A stretch of 57,758 nucleotides of DNA from Frankia alni (GTDB taxonomy: Bacteria; Actinomycetota; Actinomycetes; Frankiales; Frankiaceae), in the NCBI GenBank assembly GCA_026225295.1, contig JAMFSN010000133.1:1-57758 (forward strand). Reading direction: 5' to 3'. Under the pieces are notes generated by a model. The model saw nothing but the letters and a program-made list of their open reading frames with translations. It was not told the origin of the DNA and did no database searches. Below are positions 44,858 to 53,023 of the stretch, piece by piece (position 1 is the stretch's first letter; each line of letters begins with the position of its first letter). The position numbers and the translations under genes were made by a program.

Positions 44858-45454
44858 TCATTGTCTCGCGACCTTCGGCAACGGGCTCCGCGAAGACCGC
44901 GAGAGGCGCTGGTCATCGGATGGGCCCTCGCGGCGGGCCGGATGGACCGTCGCTCTTCGGGATACGCAATACACGGGTGGCCAAGAAGAGGCGCTGGATA
45001 CTGAGAGAGAGACACCGAAATACAGCACGGCAGTGGCGGCACCCAGGCCGCGAAGCGTCGCCTTGCGGGCGATGAGGGCGTCATAGAGCAGGTGGACGCC
45101 GAGGGACACGATCCACAGCACGACCGTCACCGCACTGCTCTGGCGCCAGCACTCGCCGTCCTGCCGCCAGAGCCGGAAGGTCGGGGCCCGTATCGCGCCG
45201 GAGGCCAAGGCGATAACGAGACTGCCCAGCAACGCCACGATCACGGTCTCACTGACGGGGACCGTGAGCGCGAACGGCCGCTGACCCTTCACGACCTCCG
45301 CGAACTCCGGTCCGCCGCCCACGAAGAACGCGCAGACCTCCAACACGCCGATGACCAAGAGCACGAGCGGCAGCGTGTAGCCCGACAGCGGCTTGGGCCT
45401 CACCTGCGAGCGCATCAGCAGGAACAGCACGAGGATATCGATGACGATGCTCAC
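44858..45454 (-). CDS. CcdC/DUF1453-like membrane protein, apparent frameshift
   Basis: 198 aa as read. Residues 1-145 have four or five membrane helices in a DUF1453/CcdC-like arrangement (MSIVIDILVLFLLMRSQVRPKPLSGYTLPLVLLV...ALASGAIRAPTFRLW). After LYFGVSLSV the frame turns into a Ser/Arg-rich tail unlike any membrane protein. Shifting by two bases at the CT run gives IQRLFLATRVLRIPKS and a stop at 44913, which fits the expected basic C-terminus. Loss of one CT unit would restore it. A further frame downstream (44686-44853, ATG, 55 aa, one hydrophobic helix) may be an extra small gene. Confidence 0.65.
   Translation of the reverse strand: MSIVIDILVLFLLMRSQVRPKPLSGYTLPLVLLVIGVLEVCAFFVGGGPEFAEVVKGQRPFALTVPVSETVIVALLGSLVIALASGAIRAPTFRLWRQDGECWRQSSAVTVVLWIVSLGVHLLYDALIARKATLRGLGAATAVLYFGVSLSVSSASSWPPVYCVSRRATVHPARREGPSDDQRLSRSSRSPLPKVARQ
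45003..45012. repeat. (GA)5 microsatellite in the membrane protein gene
   Basis: Five GA units on the plus strand (CT on the coding strand) lie exactly where the reading frame of the membrane protein departs from its expected C-terminus. Confidence 0.8.
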
Positions 45455-46428
45455 CGGCCGCCTCCCTACGTCCCCCGCCGCCGTTCGGGGGCGTGACCGA
45501 CGGTAGGGCCGGTTCCAACGCGCTCCATCAGCCCAGCGGGTTGATCTCCGGTATGAAACCCGGCCCGCAACTCATACCGAGACTCATGCCGGCTCTTACC
45601 GAGATCAGCCTGCTGCTTCGACCACCCAGCCCTACGCGCCAGCCGCCGACCGGCCCGAGCTCTACCGTGAAGCGTTTGTGACCTCCCGTCCGCACGCGGT
45701 CGCGGGATCGGTCGGCCGGCGCTACGAGCCGACTGCTGGGCGGGTGGCGAGCGGAGACTCGTGCGCTACGACGACCAGCAAGGCTTCACACCCAGCCAAA
45801 CTTTGCACAGCGGCGCCTGGGCCGGACGGCTCCTCGTCGGTGGGCCACCTGGGACTCGAACCCAGAACGCTCCCGACCCCCTGGTCGCCACGCTCCCCCC
45901 GCAGTTTGCCGTGCTCGATCGGACCGGTGTACCAGGTCACCGGAGGTTTCATCCGGCCGGTGTGCGGCCCACGGGGCCGCGAGATTTCGCAGCCAGCGGC
46001 GTCGCAACCGCTTGCCCTGGCAAGCCGGCAGACGTGATCATCGTGAACGGTCTGGCGAATACCCGACCCTCTCCGGACGTCCCTCGTCCGTGGATGCCGC
46101 CGCCACCCCGTGGACACGCGCTCCGAACTGGGCATTTGCAGCGCGCGCGCCGGCCGGGCCCGTCGCTGTCGAGGCAGCCGGCGAAACAGCGGGCGTTCCC
46201 GCAGGTGCTACGTGAACGCGCCTGAACGCTGGCGAACGAGACTGAGACTTGCGGTATGGCAGGCAACGCAAGATCGTCAAGGTGACGGTGACCAGGTGTC
46301 CTTGCGGTCAGCGGCCCGCCGTCCTTGAAACAGATCCGGGGGGCGGTGTCGGATCGGGGCGGAGGCGTTCGTAGCAGGGGTGCGCGGCCGCCCACGAAGG
46401 GCGCCCAAACCACAGGAGATGATCCAGG
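45455..46428. other. Gene-poor stretch with a tRNA fragment
   Basis: About 970 bases in which several overlapping frames exist on both strands but none has a ribosome site or protein-like composition. The only recognisable element is the tRNA 3'-end fragment at 45838-45868. The promoter of the DGPF/ECF operon should lie near its right end. Confidence 0.5.
45838..45868 (-). other. tRNA 3'-end fragment (Lys-like)
   Basis: On the minus strand a complete T-arm (CTGGG TTCGAGT CCCAG, 45865-45849) is followed by an acceptor 3' strand GTGGCCC and ACCG where ACCA is expected. No D-arm, anticodon arm or pairing 5' acceptor strand (GGGCCAC) precedes it. It resembles the 3' end of an actinobacterial tRNA-Lys and is a likely relic attachment site. 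Confidence 0.6.
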
Positions 46429-46752
46429 ATGCAGTATCTGGTTTCCGTGATCCACGACTCAGCCAGCCTCGCCACCCCGGACGAGATGGCGGCCATCGAC
46501 GTGTTCAACGACCGCCTCCAGGCGGAGGGTCACTGGGTCTTCGCCGCCGGCCTCGCGGCGCCCAGCTCGGCCACCGTCATCGACAACCGGGACGGGGAGG
46601 CGATGGTCACCGACGGGCCTTTCCTGGAGTCGAAGGAGTATCTCGCCGGCTTCTGGATCATGGAGGCCCCCGACCTCGACGTGGCGCTCAAGCTCGCCAC
46701 CGAAGGGTCGAAAGCCTGCAACCGGAAGATCGAGGTGCGGCCGATCCTGTGA
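46429..46752 (+). CDS. DGPF/YCII-domain protein
   Basis: 107 aa with AGGAGA before the ATG. A YCII-related alpha/beta barrel: MQYLVSVIHD, the family motif VTDGPFLESKEYLAGFWIM, and DVALKLATEGSKACNRKIEVRP. These proteins are encoded next to ECF42 sigma factors in many actinobacteria. Here the stop overlaps the start of the sigma factor gene. Enzyme activity has been suggested for some YCII proteins, but none is assignable. Confidence 0.9.
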   Translation: MQYLVSVIHDSASLATPDEMAAIDVFNDRLQAEGHWVFAAGLAAPSSATVIDNRDGEAMVTDGPFLESKEYLAGFWIMEAPDLDVALKLATEGSKACNRKIEVRPIL

Positions 46753-48002
46753 TCATGATCGACGTCCGGGCGGCGATCACCCAGGCCCATCGTGAGGAGT
46801 GGGCTCGGGTGGTCGCCGCCCTGACCAGGCGTTTCGGCGACCTCGACATCGCCGAGGAGGCGTCGGCCGAGGCGTTCGCGACCGCGGTCGCACGGTGGCC
46901 GGCCGACGGCGTACCCCCCAACCCCGGCGCCTGGCTGACGACCACCGCCAACCGCAAGGCCATCGACCGGATCCGGCGCGAGAACAAACGGGACGGCAAG
47001 CAGAAGGAGGCTCAGCTGCTGTCCGACGACGACCCACCCGAGCCTCCCGGCGGCATCGAGGACGAGCGGCTCCGGCTGCTCTTCACCTGCTGTCACCCGG
47101 CGCTCGCGGTGGAGGCCCGCGTGGCCCTGACGCTGCGCCTGATCGGCGGTCTGACGATGCCGGAGATCGCCCGGGCGTTTCTGGTCCCGGAGAGCACCAT
47201 GGGGCAGCGGATCACCCGCGCGAAGGCCAAGATCAAGGCGGCTCGCATCCCTTACCGGGTGCCGGCCGCGGCGGATCTCCCGGCCCGCGTCTCCGGCGTG
47301 CTCGCTGTCCTGTTCCTCGTCTTCAACGAGGGCTACCTCGCGACCAGCCCCGACACCGATCCCGTACGTCACGACCTGACCGGCGAGGCGATCCGGCTCG
47401 CCCGCCTGGTCCGGACCCTCCGGCCGGCGGACGGTGAGGTGGCCGGGCTGCTGGCGCTGATGCTGCTGACCGAGGCCCGCCGCCCGGCCCGGGTCTCGGC
47501 GAGCGGCGAACTGGTCACCCTCGACGAGCAGGACCGTGGTGCCTGGGACGCGGCGCTGGTTGCCGAGGGGCACCGGCTGGTCCGCGAGCGGCTGGCCACC
47601 CGGGTGGCTCCGGGCCGCTACCAGCTGCTCGCCGCGATCAACGCCGTGCACACCTCCGCCCGCGACGTCCGCGCCACCGACTGGTCGCAGGTCGTCGCCC
47701 TCTACGACCAGCTCGTCCGCCTCGACCCCTCGCCGATCATTGCCCTCAACCGGGCCATCGCGGTCGCCGAGCTGGACGGCCCGGAAGTGGCGCTGGCGGC
47801 CGTCGACCGTCTCGAGCACCCGTTGGCCGGTTATCACGCCTACCACGCGACCCGCGCCGACCTGCTGCGCCGGCTGGGCCGCGCTCAGAAGGCCCGCGCA
47901 GCGTACGACCGAGCCATCGAGCTGGCCGGCAACTCCGCCGAGACCGCCTACCTGACCCGCCGCCGCGACCAGCTGAACCTCGATCCACCCCAGAGGTCGT
48001 GA
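46749..48002 (+). CDS. ECF42-type RNA polymerase sigma factor
   Basis: 417 aa from GTG 46749 overlapping the DGPF stop (GTGA); ATG 46755 is an alternative. Sigma region 2 is DIAEEASAEAFATAVARWP to GAWLTTTANRKAIDRIRRENK, and region 4 is LTLRLIGGLTMPEIARAFLVPESTMGQRITRAKAKIKAA. A long C-terminal domain (about 190-417) with tetratricopeptide-like helices (SPIIALNRAIAVAELDGPEVALAAVD) replaces an anti-sigma factor, as is known for ECF42. No anti-sigma gene is adjacent. It should activate its own operon under an unknown stress. Confidence 0.92.
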   Translation: MIMIDVRAAITQAHREEWARVVAALTRRFGDLDIAEEASAEAFATAVARWPADGVPPNPGAWLTTTANRKAIDRIRRENKRDGKQKEAQLLSDDDPPEPPGGIEDERLRLLFTCCHPALAVEARVALTLRLIGGLTMPEIARAFLVPESTMGQRITRAKAKIKAARIPYRVPAAADLPARVSGVLAVLFLVFNEGYLATSPDTDPVRHDLTGEAIRLARLVRTLRPADGEVAGLLALMLLTEARRPARVSASGELVTLDEQDRGAWDAALVAEGHRLVRERLATRVAPGRYQLLAAINAVHTSARDVRATDWSQVVALYDQLVRLDPSPIIALNRAIAVAELDGPEVALAAVDRLEHPLAGYHAYHATRADLLRRLGRAQKARAAYDRAIELAGNSAETAYLTRRRDQLNLDPPQRS

Positions 48003-48314
48003 CGCTCGCCGGTGGGGTTTCGTGGTGAACGGCCCGGCTGACGCCGTCGCGGGCCGGTTACCCCGTTCGGCGCTCGTCGATCCGGGCGGCGCCCAGTACA
48101 AGAAATTGCTGGGTCCTCGCTACGAGATTGGCCGGAGGATCCGGCCCCCGCGTGGGGCCACACCCGCGTTCGAACACACGTTTGAGGCAAGTCGCGGTTT
48201 TCGGCAACAAAGCTTCCGTTTCCTACCTCGACAGACTCCGTCGAACTCAAACAGTGGCAAACGCTGGCTGATCGACCTATTCTGGGACGTGACGCGAAGT
48301 GATGGAGTTGTGAC
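48003..48314. other. Spacer between ECF42 and the NERD-helicase gene
   Basis: About 310 bases with no gene supported. Its GC content falls towards the right (48170-48310), as in other accessory spacers here. Confidence 0.35.
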
Positions 48315-50573
48315 GTGCCTGACCGTGGATCGCCGGTGCACCGCCCCGGCACGTCCCTTCCGCCGCTCGGGACATCGACAGCACCCCCGTCGCCGGCCCC
48401 GGAGCCAGCGACGGGCACCCGCCCCCGGCCGGAGCCGTCCGCTCTCGGTCAGGCCGTGCTGCTCGGCATGGAGATGGCCGGAGTCGAGCGACAAATCCAA
48501 CATCTGAACAACACGCAGCGGCAATTGAGCCGTCACTACCGGCGGTGGGAGGCCGGCGGCCGGGCTGAACAGAGCGTGGCCCGATCGCTGGTCGCCATGG
48601 AGAGCGCCGGGTGGCACGTGCTGCCGGACCGGCGGTGGCCAGGCACCCGCCGCGCCAATATTGACGTCATCCTGGTGGGCCCAGGCGGCGTCCTCGTGGT
48701 GGACGTAAAAAACTGGCGAGAGGTCACCGTCGAACGTGACCGGCTGTGGCGCGGCGGCGTCGACGCGGACGACGACCTCCGCAAGCTCGTCGACCAGACC
48801 GTCGCCGTGGAGGAGGTTCTCGCGGAGGCGGGCCTGCCTCCGACAGAGGTGGTCGCGCTGCTGGTCCTTTTCGGACGCGCGAACATCCGGGCACCACAGG
48901 GCCGCGTGACCGTGCTGGGAGAACACGATCTTGCCCAGGAGCTGGCCCGGCGGGGCGCCCGTCTGCCATCCGACCTCGTCGAACTGCTGCTGGAGCGCCT
49001 GGAACGCGCCTGCCCTCCGATGGCCCGAAGGCAGGCCGGGCCGGCACCGGCACCGGCGACGCGGCCCTCGTCCCGGATCGAGGCCGTCGGCGACGGCCTG
49101 CCACGTCAAGCCGCGCTGCTGAGCCGCGACGACGTGTGGCGGGAACTCCTCGACGCCGCCGCCCGTGAGCCCATCGAGACCTGGATGACCTGGCTACATC
49201 CGGCGCAGGCGCGACTCACCGGCCGTCGGTGGTCCGGTCCGGCCCGCGTCCGGGGTGCCGCGGGTACCGGCAAGACGGTCGTCGCACTGCACCGCGCCAA
49301 GTACCTCGCCACCGATGGTCGACGGGTGTTGTTCACCTCGCTGGTGCGGACCCTGGGGCCGGTCCACCGCGCTCTGCTGGCCAGGATGGCGCCGGACCAC
49401 GTCGACCGGGTCGAGTTCGCCACCGTCCACGGCGTCGCCGCGCGTTGCCTTCGCGAGAACGGCCTGGCGGGCCGGCACCAGCAGGACGCCGCCGACACCT
49501 GCTTCTGGCGGGCCTGGGCGCAGGTCGGGCAACTCTCGGGCCTGTCCGGCCTCGGCGTCACCCCGCAGTACTGGAAGGACGAGATCGCGACCGTCATCAA
49601 GGGTCGGGGCCTGATCTCGTACGCGCAGTACGCCGGCCTGGCCCGAGTCGGGCGGAGCATCCCGTTGCTGCCGGCCCACCGGCGCGCCGTGTGGGAACTG
49701 TACGAACGGTACGAACAGCTCCGGACGGCCCGCGGCGTCCTCGATCGCGACGACGTGCTGCTCCTGGCCCGCGACCTGGTGCGCGCATCGTCCGACTCCC
49801 GCTACGACTCGGTGATCGTTGACGAGGTCCAGGATCTGACCTGCGTCGGTCTGCAACTGCTGCACGCCTTCGTCGGCGACACACCCGACGGCCTGTTCAT
49901 CGTCGGCGACGGCCAGCAGTCGATCTATCCCGGCGGATTCACTCTCGCCGAGGCGGGGGTAGCCGTCGTCGGACGCTCCACCGTGCTGACGAAGAACTAC
50001 CGCAACCGGGCGGATATCCTGCGCTACGCCCAGGCCGTGGTCGCCGACGACAGTTTCGACGATCTCGACGGCGTCCCGGAACGCGGGCGGCGCGAGGTCG
50101 ATGTGGCCCGTTCCGGAGGCGAAATACACGAAGTCTCCGTGCCGGACGCCACCGCGCAGGAGCTGGCGCTGCGCGAACACCTCGTGGACTGCCACGACCG
50201 ACGGGATGTCCGGTACGGCGACATGGCCCTGCTGGTGCCGACGAATTTCGCGGTGTCGCACTGGCTACAGATCCTCGCGGAACGCGGTATTCCGACGGTC
50301 TCCCTGCGGGACTACGACGGAACCAACGGTGAGGCCGTCAAGGTCGGGACGTACCACCGAGCCAAGAGCCTCGACTTCGCCCACGTCTGTCTCCCCGACC
50401 GCAACCTCTTTCCGAATCCACGAAGACAGTCTGAATCGGCCGACGCGTTCAGCGAACGCGCCCAACTTGAGCGTCGACAGCTGTACGTAGCCATCACCCG
50501 GGCGCGCGACACCGTGTGGGCCGGCATTCGCCGGCCCACCGAACCCAGCGGCGTACCCACATCGCGCCCGTAA
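48315..50573 (+). CDS. NERD nuclease-domain / UvrD-type helicase protein
   Basis: 752 aa (GTG start; the first 40 residues are Pro-rich and the start is uncertain). A NERD nuclease-related domain lies at about 78-190 (GGRAEQSVARSLVAM, PGTRRANIDVILVGPGGVLVVDVKNW; Asp and Asp-x-Lys are the restriction-fold residues). The superfamily-1 helicase follows: Walker A RGAAGTGKTVVALHRAKYL near 320, Walker B VIVDEVQDLT near 500, VVGRSTVLTKNYRNR, and LYVAITRARDTVW at the end. The combination predicts a DNA-processing or DNA-degrading ATPase, often found in mobile and defence loci. It lies between the Lys-like and Ser-like tRNA fragments. Confidence 0.85.
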   Translation: MPDRGSPVHRPGTSLPPLGTSTAPPSPAPEPATGTRPRPEPSALGQAVLLGMEMAGVERQIQHLNNTQRQLSRHYRRWEAGGRAEQSVARSLVAMESAGWHVLPDRRWPGTRRANIDVILVGPGGVLVVDVKNWREVTVERDRLWRGGVDADDDLRKLVDQTVAVEEVLAEAGLPPTEVVALLVLFGRANIRAPQGRVTVLGEHDLAQELARRGARLPSDLVELLLERLERACPPMARRQAGPAPAPATRPSSRIEAVGDGLPRQAALLSRDDVWRELLDAAAREPIETWMTWLHPAQARLTGRRWSGPARVRGAAGTGKTVVALHRAKYLATDGRRVLFTSLVRTLGPVHRALLARMAPDHVDRVEFATVHGVAARCLRENGLAGRHQQDAADTCFWRAWAQVGQLSGLSGLGVTPQYWKDEIATVIKGRGLISYAQYAGLARVGRSIPLLPAHRRAVWELYERYEQLRTARGVLDRDDVLLLARDLVRASSDSRYDSVIVDEVQDLTCVGLQLLHAFVGDTPDGLFIVGDGQQSIYPGGFTLAEAGVAVVGRSTVLTKNYRNRADILRYAQAVVADDSFDDLDGVPERGRREVDVARSGGEIHEVSVPDATAQELALREHLVDCHDRRDVRYGDMALLVPTNFAVSHWLQILAERGIPTVSLRDYDGTNGEAVKVGTYHRAKSLDFAHVCLPDRNLFPNPRRQSESADAFSERAQLERRQLYVAITRARDTVWAGIRRPTEPSGVPTSRP

Positions 50574-50653
50574 CGATCAAGGACGGATCGTTACCAAGGT
50601 CGACGTTCCGCCGGATCAACCGGGTGATCAAACGCTTGTTCAAGATCACTCAA

Positions 50654-50685
50654 GGGCGGAGGATGAGAGATTCGAACTCGACAAC
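50654..50685 (-). other. tRNA 3'-end fragment (Ser-like)
   Basis: On the minus strand a T-loop (GAGTTCGAATCTC) is followed by ATCCTCC-G-CCC, the acceptor 3' strand and discriminator typical of tRNA-Ser (whose 5' end would be GGAGGAT), with CCC in place of CCA. The T-stem has mismatches. No 5' half is present. Confidence 0.5.
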
Positions 50686-50750
50686 GACCCTGACGGCCGC
50701 TGATACGAGGTGACGCCCGAGACCGCCCACCTGCGCCGATTACGTTCTGT

Positions 50751-50780
50751 CGTGCCGTGTCGTGCCGTGTCGTGCCGCAC
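50751..50780. repeat. Three 10-bp tandem repeats
   Basis: CGTGCCGTGT at 50751-50760 and 50761-50770, with CGTGCCGCAC at 50771-50780. No associated gene. Confidence 0.8.
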
Positions 50781-51068
50781 GATGACGGGTCTTTACGTCC
50801 CCTCTGCGGGCACGGTGTGGGCAGCCGGGTTAGCGAAGACGACAGGGTCGGGAGGCTGACCTCCGCTGAATGCGCGGTGCTGGCGGCGTCGGCTCGGTCA
50901 AGGTCGTTTTTTGTCGATCGTTAACAGACGGCCTCACAGCACGCGGCCCCGGGCGTGTCTATCTGCTTGACAGAGGAGCCGGAAAGTCATTCAGCCTGGG
51001 CGGCTGGCTCGCTCAGCCACCCTTGGTCGTGAAGACCACCTTGGATCCCTCCGCGCGCCGATCCGTCA

Positions 51069-51116
51069 ACGTTCGGGACGAAGTGGCCGCAGGTTCAAAT
51101 CCAGTCACCCCGACCA
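51069..51116 (+). other. tRNA-Pro(CGG)-like 3' half, probable att site
   Basis: The sequence from an anticodon-type loop (TTCGGGA, anticodon CGG) through CGAAG, a variable loop, a T-arm (GCAGGTTCAAATCCAGT, one stem mismatch) and the acceptor CACCCCG-ACCA with CCA encoded. The 5' half is missing. A duplication from the anticodon loop to the 3' end is what many integrative elements leave at one end. The intact gene is not in the window. Confidence 0.6.
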
Positions 51117-51462
51117 TAAATGCCAGGTGAGAGTCCCGGTCACTGTGACGGATGACCGAGACTTGATCGTTTGACCTCGTTCGACCCTCCGACGTGACGT
51201 CACTCATCGACTCCATGTCAGTGGGAGGCCAGAGGGGTCCCTGCCTTGAGCCCCGCTCGTGGACTCTCGCGCGCACCGGGGGATAAACGCCCGCATCGGC
51301 GCCGTCCCAGGGTCGCCTTCGCTTCAGCGGCTACGGTGCGTAGTCGCGGTCGATTTGGCGCAGCCTCGACTCGCGGCGTTGCATAGGTCGTGGTCGAGCT
51401 ATAGGAAGCCGAGTGGCTCGACCACACTGCCGGCGCGACGGCGCCGATGGGATCATGGGGCT

Positions 51463-51759
51463 ATGTCGAACGCGGGAGCCGGCGGTACGACCGCAGGGTG
51501 GGACTTCTTCATCACCAACACCCAGACGCATCGCCTTTGTGCGGAGTGGGTGGCCTGGCAGTTTGAGAGGGGAGAACTCCCGTGTTCTGATCTGATCCAG
51601 GCTTGGGACTCCGTTCCGGGATCAGACTGGAACATTGGGATGCCGCCAGCCGCATCACGCATCGGTCAGCTATGCGTACGACCGGCCACGTCAACCTGCG
51701 TGGAGATTTGCCCGAGACGGCGGGCGACGTTGAAACGAGCGCGACGTCGACGAACGTGA
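51463..51759 (+). pseudogene. Truncated TIR-domain gene remnant
   Basis: The first 55 codons after ATG 51463 align by eye with the intact TIR protein at 55574: WDFFITNTQTHRLCAEWVAW against PDFFVSYTQSDRRWAEWIAW, then LIQAWDSVPGSDWNIGM against IIQAWDFVPGSNWVVGM. After that the sequence becomes unrelated Arg-rich text (RRRATLKRARRRR), and the rest of the TIR fold, including the region of the catalytic Glu, is missing. It is a decayed copy, best explained by an internal deletion or frameshift. Confidence 0.7.
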
Positions 51760-51835
51760 CGCACGAGATCAACCTGATTTGGCCATTTAGTGCGTGCCGT
51801 GGATGGTATCAATTGTTTTGTTGCAGGGGGCTGTT

Positions 51836-52540
51836 ATGATGACGAGTAATAGACATGAGCAAATTCGAGCGATATGGCACGACCTTACCGATGATGACCG
51901 CGAATGCCTCGGAGTGATCTGTCAGGCGGACGAAATCGAGAGCCACTGGGCAGCGAGGCGTCGGCACGCATGGCTCGAGTCTACGGAAAATACGCCGCCG
52001 GAAGGCGGCTGGCGGTGGATTACGTATTCAATTCACACCTCGAACGAATCACCTATAGACGGTCTACCCGGTGCTTATCGGATTCGCAACGACCTCGTCG
52101 TCCACTCCAGGCTCGCTAAATTACGGCGGCTTGGTTTGGTGGACCTTCGCGAGGAACTAGTTGATACGCCAAGCGGTATGGCTACTAGTATATGTTTCAA
52201 GGTAAAGCTGCGCCCTGCGGGAAAGATCGCAGTGAGGGGGCCCGAAAGGCCTCTCGCTAACCATTCTTCGAACGAGGCACATAATCTGATGTCGCGCCAA
52301 CTTTGGCGGGCTCTTATCCGGGTTGCAAAGGCCGAGCCGCGGGGTCTTCCCACAGGGCTACTGAGGCCCAAGGTCTACCTCGAGCTGAATGGCAGGCGGC
52401 GCTACCATTTCATTGATACAAATTCGGTTATACCTCGGCAGCGCTCGAAGGCAGCTTGCTTCTTTCTGACGGCCCATGGGCGCGATCACATCTCTACGTG
52501 TCACGAGAGTTATCAGCTCATGTACCCGGAGGTGTCTTAG
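51836..52540 (+). CDS. Hypothetical protein, possible winged-helix
   Basis: About 234 aa from ATG 51836 (AGGGGG upstream). GC content is visibly lower than in the core, and codons such as ATA, AGA and TTA occur, pointing to transfer. The central part AYRIRNDLVVHSRLAKLRRLGLVDLREE, followed by a strand-like SICFKVKL and later CFFLTAHGRDHI, resembles a winged-helix DNA-binding pattern. The N-terminus (EQIRAIWHDLTDDDRECL) is helical. No family recognised. It sits between the TIR remnant and the small structured gene. Confidence 0.6.
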   Translation: MMTSNRHEQIRAIWHDLTDDDRECLGVICQADEIESHWAARRRHAWLESTENTPPEGGWRWITYSIHTSNESPIDGLPGAYRIRNDLVVHSRLAKLRRLGLVDLREELVDTPSGMATSICFKVKLRPAGKIAVRGPERPLANHSSNEAHNLMSRQLWRALIRVAKAEPRGLPTGLLRPKVYLELNGRRRYHFIDTNSVIPRQRSKAACFFLTAHGRDHISTCHESYQLMYPEVS

Positions 52541-52627
52541 GTGGCGGTGTTCTCCCAGGAGTAGATGACCTACAAGTGTCGTTCCTGGCCGGCTCGTCGG
52601 CACCTGGCCGCTCTGCTACGCTTGTGA

Positions 52628-52737
52628 TGTAGGGGATTCCGATCTCCTCCCCGCCGAACGCCCTACCGGCGGCGCTGCCCTAGCAGCGACCTGAGTCTCT
52701 TCCCGAGAGGGGAGGGGCGGGTTGGGAGGATGTAGTG
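52628..52737 (+). ncRNA. Structured leader RNA before the 38-codon gene
   Basis: The roughly 110 bases before the small ORF contain several pairings: GTAGGG with CCCTAC, CGCTGC with GCAGCG around CCTA, and TCCTCC-CCGCC (52645-52655) with GGCGG...GGAGGA (52716-52730). The last pairing covers the ribosome site of the small ORF. A possible -10 (TACGCT, near 52617) lies just upstream. This is an inferred regulatory leader, not a known RNA class. Confidence 0.4.
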
Positions 52738-52854
52738 ATGGAGGACATCTGGACGTGGCTGTGGCCTTTCTTTGAAGCTCTGCTCGGGCGCTTGGCGGGG
52801 GACCGCATCTCTAGGTACCTCGCCGACCGAGAGGGTAAGAAGATCGGGCGTTAG
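52738..52854 (+). CDS. 38-aa hydrophobic-then-basic peptide
   Basis: Too short for ordinary gene calling. The ATG has GGAGG eight bases upstream. The N-terminal half is Trp/Phe/Leu-rich (MEDIWTWLWPFFEALLGRL) and would insert in or lie on a membrane. The second half is charged (GDRISRYLADREGKKIGR). Size and layout are like small membrane-active toxins or phage-type peptides, but no family is recognised. A perfect terminator follows 10 bases after the stop, so this is a compact single-gene unit. Confidence 0.6.
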   Translation: MEDIWTWLWPFFEALLGRLAGDRISRYLADREGKKIGR

Positions 52855-52863
52855 CCCCGGATG

Positions 52864-52905
52864 GTTTAGGCCCACCCCCGAAGGGGGTGGGCCTAAACGT
52901 TTTCT
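52864..52905 (+). terminator. Strong intrinsic terminator of the small gene
   Basis: Arms 52864-52879 and 52883-52898 pair perfectly over 16 bp (GTTTAGGCCCACCCCC) around GAA and are followed by GTTTTCT. It is one of the few terminators with a T-tract in this window. Confidence 0.92.
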
Positions 52906-53023
52906 GCTGGTGGGTGCCGCCATCAGTTCGTCGTTGATCGGCGCCCTTGGGCAGGTGTAGACGGTGGCGAGGTCGAGCGCGTCGAATCGCTGCATCTGTA
53001 TCCGTATCAGAGATGCTATCGAT

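Larger units (their letters stand above)
50574..51462. other. Gene-free region with two tRNA 3'-end fragments
   Basis: About 890 bases without a supported gene. It contains the Ser-like tRNA 3' end (50654-50685), three CGTGCCGTGT-type repeats (50751-50780), a T-run (GTTTTTTG near 50910) and the Pro-like tRNA 3' half (51069-51116). Small open frames here arise from the tRNA pieces. Confidence 0.6.

Noticed and set aside
45786-46007. Complete tRNA gene at the Lys-like fragment
   Set aside because: Only T-arm and 3' acceptor strand are present; no matching 5' acceptor, D-arm or anticodon arm was found upstream.
50751-50780. CRISPR-like repeats
   Set aside because: Ten-base units are directly adjacent with no spacers, and no cas genes are present.
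51013-51276. Minus-strand frame encoding VGVTGFEPAATSSRT
   Set aside because: This peptide is the well-known false translation of a tRNA 3' end; it led to the tRNA-Pro-like fragment instead.
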